A stretch of DNA of 64,000 bases from Symsagittifera roscoffensis (taxonomy: Eukaryota; Xenacoelomorpha; Acoela; Convolutidae), in assembly GCF_963678635.1 (NCBI RefSeq), contig NC_087066.1, forward strand, positions 27,061,453 to 27,125,452, read 5' to 3'. Position 1 is the first letter of the stretch. Each line of letters begins with the position of its first letter. This document shows, piece by piece, positions 1 to 9,200 of the stretch. The notes beneath the pieces are model-generated. The model was not told where the DNA came from. It saw nothing but the letters and a program-made list of their open reading frames with translations, and ran no database searches. The translations under genes and the position numbers were made by a program.

Positions 1-884
1 AATAACCTAAAAAACAGAGAAAATAGATCTAATTTTGATTTGTGGAAATTGGTCAGCTATTGATTATGGAAACTAGTATTGCGAAAAAACGAAAACTCGG
101 GTAACTTTTATTTATAGCTTGAACTAGTTTTTGTTTTAGTCATAGAATTTATCATAAGGCTTTCATGCAATATTCTACGCTTCTCATATAACTGGAATAC
201 TATGCGTAAAATTTTTGTGAAGCTGGTTTTTGTAGAGGCGTAGTTTCATTGGTTAAATTACAAAAAGAATTCCATGTCCATAGTTTTCTCCCGCAAAAGA
301 AAAAATTGCAAGCAAACATGAATTGTCAATAAAACAAATGCTCAAAAATGAGTATTCGGGAAAAATCTTCTTTTCCAGATTTTTTGGTGCAATAGCAATT
401 CCGTGATTCAATCAGCTATGTGTTAGAGTACTTTCTTGCATAAAGTTGATTATGGTTACGCTATTTTTAAAAGGCTGCTGAATGCAGTTTTTACTTAACA
501 GCATATTGATTTAGTTGATCAGATCGTTTTATTGTATGTTTTAGTAAGACAATTCAGGAGGTACAACGATATTTTAGTTGCTTGGGTACAAATAAACTTC
601 TATTTTTACCGTTTTGCGTCATTACTTCTGGTGTCACGTTTTTAAAAAAATCAACTGCTCTACAGTTCACATAAGTAATTCAGATACCGTTTGCCAAATA
701 CTTTGAGTATATGTTTTATAACTGACTTAGAATAAATTCGTATTTTTCACTCGTTTTTCATTACTTATAATTATATTATATTTTTTAAAAGATTCATGTT
801 CAAACTGAATCTGCCAGCAATTACTTATCAGGCGTATCTGTAACATAGAAATCGAAAGTTTTTGTCATTGCATGATTCTCAAAA
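1..884. other. Upstream non-coding sequence, no gene seen
   Basis: AT-rich sequence before the RING/B-box gene. I see no long reading frame, no recognisable repeat end and no convincing core promoter. It presumably holds the promoter and 5' UTR of the gene starting at 885, but no individual element can be pointed to. Confidence 0.5.
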
Positions 885-1955
885 ATGGCTTCAGGATCCT
901 CCGGCGGCCCAAAATGTTCTATTTGTATTGATTACCTCGAAAATCCCCTTGCCTTACCTTGTGGGCATTCCTATTGTGGACCCCCTAAACATTGCCTCCA
1001 AGGAATCAAACACGGAGAACGTGGAACGTCTACCAAGTGTGCCGTATGCAGTAAAGAATTTCCCGGAATAAACGTGTCTGACTTGAACCCATTGTACGGA
1101 ATCAGAGAAGCCTTGCCTCAGTTATCAGCCAGACAAAGAGATAATGCGGATGGCTGGCCAAAATGCACAAATCATGGCAACAGAATCATTCTTTGGTGCG
1201 ATGACTGTGCACTTGGCATGTGTTCGGATTGCATGGAAGCAGGACACTCAACTCACAGCTTCCGAAGCTACAAAGAACGCATGAAAGAACGGGCGCTAAA
1301 ATTTCTAGATAAACTACCCCAAATAGATTCAAAAATAAAGGGACTTGGAGGATCTATCAATAGACACAACGTACAGATAACCGAATTGGAGCAAAAAATT
1401 TTGGAGCTAAGGCAAAATATAAAAGACCACCAGGAGGAAATTTTGAAGTTGAGCAATGAGAAAAAACGACTTCAGAATATTATGGCTATGAAGCAAACAC
1501 TGGAATCTGTCGCAAAAGGTCAGGAAGTAGCCTCCAATACAAATATACACACATACTTGAGGGAAGATTCAATTTTGAAATTGAATGTCGACACTGTTGC
1601 TTTCACCTTCACAGAAAAAATGCTGACAAATGAACGTGCTTGTGATACAAAAAAGCACCAATGGAATAACTGGGATCTCAAATTATACTTTCAAGAAAAT
1701 CCGATAAAAGTTCTTCTCCGTGTTTGGGGTACTTGCGGAAACAGGCTCAACAATATTTTTCTACGCATCAGACTCCATCTATTAAACGACTCACCCGAAA
1801 AAACAATCTGTGAGGAATTCAATGAGCCAGCACAGTCGACTATCGATTCCCGCTATTATTTTCTCAAAATTCCGCCTTGCGCTGTTTCTAATCCCAATCT
1901 TGGTTTCATTTCGAATAACCAGATTACAGTCAAAGTCGAAATTTTAAACGACTAA
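885..1955 (+). CDS. RING finger / B-box / coiled-coil protein (TRIM-like, probable E3 ubiquitin ligase)
   Basis: A 356-residue protein in one uninterrupted exon. A RING finger fills residues 11-55: C11, C14, C26, H28, C31, C37, C52 and C55 are the eight zinc ligands, with five residues instead of the usual two between C31 and C37. A B-box-type zinc finger follows at 94-124 (C94, H97, C105, C108, C113, C116, H121, H124). A heptad-rich coiled coil runs from about 145 to 205. The last 125 residues look beta-rich and could be a TRAF/MATH-like domain, which I cannot confirm. RING plus B-box plus coiled coil is the tripartite layout of TRIM proteins, which act as E3 ubiquitin ligases; the substrate is unknown. 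The ATG at 885 has A at -3 and G at +4. A reading frame opening at 862 in another frame is a shadow. All zinc ligands are present, so the gene looks functional. Confidence 0.85.
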   Translation: MASGSSGGPKCSICIDYLENPLALPCGHSYCGPPKHCLQGIKHGERGTSTKCAVCSKEFPGINVSDLNPLYGIREALPQLSARQRDNADGWPKCTNHGNRIILWCDDCALGMCSDCMEAGHSTHSFRSYKERMKERALKFLDKLPQIDSKIKGLGGSINRHNVQITELEQKILELRQNIKDHQEEILKLSNEKKRLQNIMAMKQTLESVAKGQEVASNTNIHTYLREDSILKLNVDTVAFTFTEKMLTNERACDTKKHQWNNWDLKLYFQENPIKVLLRVWGTCGNRLNNIFLRIRLHLLNDSPEKTICEEFNEPAQSTIDSRYYFLKIPPCAVSNPNLGFISNNQITVKVEILND

Positions 1956-3013
1956 ACTGTTGCATGTCTTCGAGAGGATCTTAACACTCTAACTTCATCG
2001 ACTCTACCACCCTTTTTGTATGAAAACCTCTGACAAAGTTCATTTATTATTTGTTGAAATTAATGACTTCTACTTTTTAACAAAAAAATTACTCAGAAAC
2101 AAGTTAGAATAGAATAAGGTTGAGATCGAGTGTAAAACCATTCTTGAATTTAATTTGAATTGTTGGCAAGAGTTTGTACATAGGTCAACCAGGCCCTTCT
2201 AGATGAGTTTGTATGCATAGCAATTTCTCAGTGGCTTTTTAAGAGGCTGAATTGCTCTCTGCGCTTGTTAAAATTGGAACTCGCACTCGAGTTATTTTTT
2301 TTCCTTTAATGGAGTATTGCACAACTTGAAATAAACTTCTTTTAAGGATAGATTTTGACCATAAAAATTAAAACATTTCAACTGTGAGTGGGGTTATCTA
2401 CACTATAACAAATTTTGTTCCAGAACTATCAAGGTTTTTTTTAAAAACTTGAATTTAAATTCGATCACGTATTCCTGAAAATGATATTCTAAAACAATGT
2501 TAGTGCCTTGCTTTTTCTTAGATTGCCTCATTTTAGTTGTAATGAAAAAGCGTTTTGCAAGCGCCAATCTGCAACTTCGAAAAATACTAGCAATTAGGTT
2601 TGTCACGAAATTTTTGCCCATATATTTGATCATGGTGAACAAATTATCAGCGAATAGCTGCTCAGTTGACTTTTGAGTCAAATATTTTTTGGCAAGTCGA
2701 AATCGCCTCAGAGAAAATCAAGAGATTGATACTCAGGCAAGACATATTTTTGATAAACACATTTTAGCCTGAAAACAATCTTTTTGTTTGCAAAAATTTT
2801 CCGAACTAGGCCAATCGCCCTTTTTAGCAAATGTTATTAGTCTTGAGTTATTCCTGTCATAATCTATCTCTTTATGAATTCATCATAAATAATTGGAAAA
2901 AAATTTACGAATAGAATACATGCTAATCGCAACTGGATATAAAATTAATAATTAACATAACTTGGATGATAAGTTCCGTGATAGCGGATGCGTCGAAATC
3001 GTATACTTAAAAC
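1956..3013. other. 3' UTR and intergenic spacer, no further gene seen
   Basis: AT-rich sequence between two convergent genes: the RING/B-box gene ends at 1955 on + and the glutamate receptor ends at 3014 on -. Apart from the poly(A) signal at 2330 I see only short shadow frames. Confidence 0.5.
2330..2335 (+). promoter_or_regulatory. Candidate poly(A) signal AATAAA of the RING/B-box gene
   Basis: A canonical AATAAA 375 bases after the stop codon at 1955, followed by a T-rich stretch. It is the best 3'-end signal for this gene, though in AT-rich DNA the hexamer can arise by chance. Confidence 0.45.
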
Positions 3014-3256
3014 TCAAATTTGCAAAAACTGTGATTTATCTAAGTCGAGCAAACTCAAATCCTCTTCTGTGACGACATTCGTATTCGTATATAGGCTTCG
3101 GTTCAGAGCGTCGATGGAAGCTGGGTTGTAGGAGGGCATTGGATAAATGGGGGGAAGGGAGTCGGGGGGTGATGGAAGATCGGGTTCTGGCAGTGAACAG
3201 ACCATGGAGCGTGCACAGTGCACAAAGTTCTCACGCATAACAGTGGTCAATTGAAT
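3014..3256 (-). CDS. Glutamate receptor, last coding exon (cytoplasmic tail)
   Basis: The exon enters after a TTTAG acceptor in phase 0, matching the phase-0 donor at 5234, and codes for 80 residues before the TGA at 3014-3016. The tail is proline-rich in its middle (PDLPSPPDSLPPIYPMP) and ends in FLQI. I rely on splice phase and position for the link. The end is not a textbook PDZ-binding sequence, so I claim none. Confidence 0.75.
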   Translation of the reverse strand: MQLTTVMRENFVHCARSMVCSLPEPDLPSPPDSLPPIYPMPSYNPASIDALNRSLYTNTNVVTEEDLSLLDLDKSQFLQI

Positions 3257-6200
3257 CTAAATGCAGTAAATCGAGCACTCAACATCCCTTCCCATTCCAG
3301 TTCAGCTGTTTGCAATCTTTAACATCAAAAATCTTTGTGTGTATTTCGTACCAATGTCAAATTTGAACTGAAAAGTGAGCCATAAAACTGCGACTTTTCT
3401 TAACGAAATAAAGCCTTCTAAATTCTTAAGAACGTATTCTTTGGCAGATTTTCTCCAAAATCTTGCAAGCATGAGTTTTACATAATTTTTGAATTAGCAA
3501 GTAATCATTTCTCCAGAAATAGTCCAATTGAAAATGTAATCAATTTTCTGGTGTTTTCAGGCGCGTATCCAGGAACTTCTCGATTGGGAGGGGCGGATTT
3601 TCAAAAATACTTTGAAAATTTTGTCGACCTATTTTTAGGTCGACCACATTCATTTTCTGAGCTCTCCCAAAGCATTAAAAAGACCCTGTTTTGGTCTAAA
3701 TTTCAGCGCCACAGGCAAAGTTTTGAAAAACAGGGCAAAAAAGGTGTTTTTAGGCATTTTTTCGAAAATATTGACCAAAAAAATCGCGTTTTTTCGGCGC
3801 GCGCTCCCTTCTCAAAATTAGTATACATTGGCGCCAAAGGTCAGTCAGTCAAAAATGGATATCTCAAAAAAGTACAAAAGGGGGACCCTTTCGGTCGATG
3901 GGGGTCGAATCCCTGAGAGTAGGGGGGAAGGCGTCCGCCCCCCCCCCCGCCCTAAATCTGCTACTGATCATAAAAATAATCATAATCACAATAATAATGA
4001 TAATCATAATAATGATTATAATAATCATAATAATGATTATAATAATCATAATAAAGATAAAAATAGTCATAATAGTCATAATAATAATAACGATAATAAC
4101 AGGACTGCTCGTATCAAGGCGAGGCCCTGATTGTTCCGACTGCCTCTTAAGGTCTATGGAGCAGTAATAACATGGAAAAATTAAATGAAACAAAACAAAA
4201 TGAAAAAAAAATTTTCCTAAAATTTGAAATTTTTTATGAAAATCATCCCCACACACCATATAAAGTACAAAAGATACATTCGCTCCTTGTAACAAATCAT
4301 TTATGGCAAATAAGCTATTTTCAACCAATTTGGACCGATTTCTAACACGGATTAACTCTCCGCTTTCGCGTTAATAGCGCGAAATATATCGCGCGTTAAT
4401 TGTCCCAAATTGGCCAAAATGCCAATCTTTAAATCCCCGTAACTTTAAGAAAAATGTTCACAGGTGAAATATCCTTTCAAAATTGAGCTCAGGACAACAA
4501 TACCCTTTCGAATGATATTTTTTTTAAAAAATCCGTCAAAAATGGCTAGTTAAAAACTCGAAAACTGTCTGAAGAAAAAAAACCCACCCCGAGCACAATA
4601 GTAATCATAATAATAATCATAATAATAACAATGCTGCTCGTATCAGGGCGAAGACCTTAATTTTCCGACCGCCTTTTAATGTTTATGGAGCAGTAATAAC
4701 ATTAAAAACTAAATGAAGTAAAATAAATTAAAAATTTGTACAAAAGGATAGATTTCGCTCCTTGTAACAAATCAATTATGGCAAATCAGCTTCTTTCAAC
4801 CAATTTGGAACTATTTCTAACACGGATTGACTCTCCGCTTTCGCGTCAGTAGCGCGAAATATATCGCGCGTTAATTGTCAATCGTTAATTGTCGCGTTAA
4901 TTGTCAAAATGGCAATCTTTAAACCCCCGTAACTGTATGAAAAAAGATCACAGGTAAAATATCTTTTCAAATTCAAGCTCAAGACAACAAAATCTTTCGA
5001 AACCCACCCCGAGCACAAATATTCCGTTACTTTCGTATCGAAAGTCGGAACAATAATATTATTGATAATAATAATAATACTAATAAAAATAATCATACCA
5101 ATTATTGAGGGCTGCATTTCTTCAATCACACCGTGTTTTATTGTTTGGAGAAGTCGTAAATTTTTAAAGTTGGATGCAGGGCGGAAACATACAAAAATAA
5201 CAGCAACAGATTTAATGAATAAACTGACTTTACCTTGAGTCTCCTGGACTGGTGAATGGACACGACTACGAACTCGACTACACATACGCAGAATCCGAAC
5301 AGAGATCCACCAATCAGAATGTAGAACACTCCCCACACGTCTCCTATCTCCAGTGCATTCGCATTCTCACTCTACACAAAAAAGACGTCAGAATCACAGT
5401 AGTTTTTAGAAAACAATCATTAGGTTTTTCTTTTGTAGCAACGATTGGTTGCAGTTATTCCTAATTGAGATTGATGGCTAGTTTTCTGATTAAAACTTAA
5501 GGAACTTTTGAATTGAAACTGAAATCCTACTACCAGAAAATTATCTTTTGAGCTGAAGTTCATATTTAAAATTAGTTTCGTGATTTTAGATGAAGTTTAC
5601 CTGAAGTTTTAGAAAAATTTTTATCTCGTTTCCATTGAAATGAGACAACATCAATTTAGATAGGTTCTGTAGATAAAGGGGATTTCTTCTCTAGGTTCGT
5701 TCTCTCTTTCCTAACGACACCGCAAAGTCGTCCCTTAGGCAGTGAATTCAGTGGGGCGACCGAGATCCACTACTATCTACAATCCCGAAAGGGTTATTTC
5801 GGTGGCAACTATTCTGTATTGTATTATGTTGCTTGCCCCTCTGTGTATTGCTCTTCGGCTGTCTTGTCTCGTCTACTCGATACAATCGCAAGAATTTCCA
5901 ATGATTAATTAGTTTAGATGATTATATGTCCAACTTAAGAAGGCTCTGAGTGGCCAGGATATAATCTGATAATTAAGTCAAAGAAAAGTGTCCGCGATTT
6001 AACGGCCAAATTGCCCATTTGATATTAACTTCCAACTAACTCCACTAACACTAACTAATCTCTCTCTCTCTCTCTCTCTCTAGAGAATCTCTTATGAGAA
6101 CTACCTATCTACTGGTCTCTTACTCCGAAACCAAATACCTGACTAACTAGCAATAATTGTTCTATCTAACTAACGGAGAACCAACTATACTCTCTCAGTA

Positions 6201-9200
6201 TCAATTGATCTCTTCTCTGATTGAGAACTAAGTACTCTTAATCGTAACTAACAACTGTTCTGACTCTGAAAGGCTCTCCGATACCCTCCAATTCCTTATC
6301 TTTCTTTACACTTAGTTTTAGTTAAGTCACGCCATTCCCTATCAGTCCTGACATCCGCCTAAATAACCCGACCGCACATGTTTTAAGGCTATATCCCTCC
6401 CCTGTCACTTCTGCCACATGCCAATTTCGTTTTTTTATCAATCTTTTCACGCTTATTAGATACCCGGTATGCGGTAGCTGTCACAATTTGACCAAGCAAA
6501 CAAATGTCATACGATTCTAATCAACCAATTCCTGAACTCGGTGAACTTCAGCTCTCGAGTTCAACACAACCTCCAAACCAAGCCATGTTTACTCAGTCTT
6601 TATACCCAAGGTCTTTATTTTAATTATCCCGTTAACGTTCCGACCTCCCAAGGGTAGGGGGAGGCCCTTTTCATGGGTAACTAACCAATTTCAGGCATCT
6701 AAACTTTCTATCTGTACTTTATTCCAATTCCGATCTTCTAGCTATCAGGGGAACGTAGTTCGTCTACTAAGGGTCAAATCAAACCAGAAAGTCACCTCCG
6801 GGAAGCCAAGTAAAATCCCCGTCCATTCATACTATTTAAGAAACTTAACTCTTATGCTATGCTTCTATTACTACCAATTTCGTCTGGTACTACTTTTCTT
6901 TTACCCTGATTGAACTTCTATTAATAGATCACTCGCCCAGCTAAACTGAACCCAATGTTTACCAAGTCCACTTTAAATTATATCCTCTACTCCGAAGTTG
7001 CAATAAAATAGCTATATCTCTATCAGCTTCTGCTCTAGTTCCCAATAAATAAGTTTTCCCCCAATTTTTAGCAAGGTGACCCATTCTCATTTCCAGGGGT
7101 TGGGCTGGGAAATACGCCACTTTCTGGTGTTATTATTGGGGCTTTCCATGCAATTTGGTCCTAAGCGCCCAAAGGTCAATTTGAGGTCAACCCGGGGTCA
7201 CCCGTGGTTTAACTTCCATTTTTGGGTTCAAAATCTCATGGGGGTCCTAACTGCCAAGTTTCATCCGTATCCCGTTAAAACTTCCCAAGTTATCTCATTT
7301 CTAAGGTCCATTATCACTTTTCCCGGGAAAAGGCCATTAACACCGGAAGGAGTCGCCGGAGGGGTTTCAATCACAGGGGTTCTTTTTTCGGGGATGAGTT
7401 GTAGTATCTGATGCCGCCATAAAATCGATATGCACTCGCTCATTTTTTTGCGTAAATTGCCTACTTCCCGTTCTAAGGGGTGGTTTTCCAAAGTGCTAAT
7501 AACTTCCGGTTCAACCGCTGGATTTGGTTCAAATTATAACACAAGATGTATCTTGCCACTACCTATGCTATCATAAAGTTTTAGCTTCCTGCGTTCAGTG
7601 GGGTCCGAGAAACGACTCCCGGAAGTCGGGTGGGGTCTATTTGCATAGGGCATAAAACCGGAAGTACGGGTCAAAGGGATCTGGTTTTCTGAACTTAAGC
7701 TTCCCTCAACTAGGTGTAGAACATACTATATTTTGGTTCCATTCCGACCGCTAGTTACCGTGTTCTGATAGGGCCATTTGCACTTCCGGGAACCGTTATC
7801 ACTTGGGGCCGGGGGATCTGATGGTTATGGATTTTTGCACGCCCGGGTCAAATCATCTCTAGTATCCGTCCTATGAGTTTCATAAACCTAGCCGCTGTAG
7901 TTCCCGTTTGGGGGGGTTTGCAAATCTTACTTCACCTGAGTTTTCTGCCGTAAGAGGGACTATATTTTCGAAGATTCAACTGTTTCGAACTTTACCCTTT
8001 GTTTGCTGTACTACTTAATTTAATGACGAATCAATCTTACGCTCAGGTTACTATCGCTTGAAATACAGTAGAATCACCAATTCTACAGGTTCAATGAGAT
8101 TAAATTGTGAAAAAATGATGTACATTTCTTGCGAGAGGAAAGAGTTCGTGACATAACATTTCCTGAGTTTCAAAATTTTGTTCAACTCACCGATGCGGCG
8201 TTCCTCTTGAACTGACAGGCCCCCTTCTCATACCACCAGTAGTTCTTCCTCTCCGAAATGAACCCCCTCTCCATCAGCACCAAAATAGCCACCGTCAACT
8301 GGTTCAGCAGCACAGAGCCAGAGGGGGTGGCGATGCCGTAGTTCTTGGAGTTGAGGTTGTTGCCTATCTGGCGTGTGTTGCAGGGCAGTTGTTGGTTGTG
8401 GTACTCGTTCATCGTGGACTCCAGCAGGAATGCGTAGTTCTGGTTCTCGCGCACCGCATCAACTCCATCTTGCACCTGGAATTTTTGTCTTTTTTCACGT
8501 CAATTGATAACCCGGGTTGACCAAAAGCCGCTATCTTAAACCTTTTCTTAGAACTTCATACCATGCTCGAAGTTTTTTAGTTTGGATACGTTAACTCGAT
8601 GGAATGGATCAAAAAGAATTTCTGCTTATGGCCATGTTTTAACTGATTTTTTTTTTGCATGAATTAAGCATACGATGAATTTATTCATAAGGCATTCTAT
8701 ATTGCGTTTAACGGATGCGATGGACATCCGAAGAGAAAAAAAACAGTTGTTTCCTTTAAACCTTGTTGAAAACCAAAGTAGAAATTGCATAGCTTGGTTA
8801 CAATTTAAAAAGCTGTAAGCTCACTGATGGCTTGAAGGTGTCACGATCTTCCATGAATTTATACATTCTCTGATACGATCCAATCTGAGACGTCTTGAAG
8901 AAAGACTTACTCGACCCCGAATCCAGGGTACCATACTCAATCGCGGTCTGAGCCGCCAAGTCGTCCGCTCCATTAACCGGAGTCTTCATCCGGTCAACTG
9001 TCAGAAATGCTGCCAAGTTAGCTGTATAGCTGCTGATTATAATCAGCGTGAAAAACCACCACCCTCCCCCAACAATACGTGAAGAAACAGGGCTTTCTTT
9101 TGTACACATATCTTCACCTCGTTGCAAAACAGCTCCTAGGGTTAAGAAAAAACAGTTCGACAAAGTGTATTTGAAGTCTTCGTCTTGATTCGCTCGCTCC

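Noticed and set aside
862-1071. A 69-residue frame overlapping the start of the RING/B-box gene
   Set aside because: It is in another frame over the zinc finger codons and shows no domain; the 885 frame has all zinc ligands.
3864-4328. Isoleucine/methionine-rich frames on both strands resembling membrane proteins
   Set aside because: They are translations of the ATAAT microsatellite and adjoining transposon ends.
5668-5800. TGTAGATA...ATCTACA segment considered as a solo LTR
   Set aside because: No second copy, no target duplication and no primer-binding site were found in the intron.
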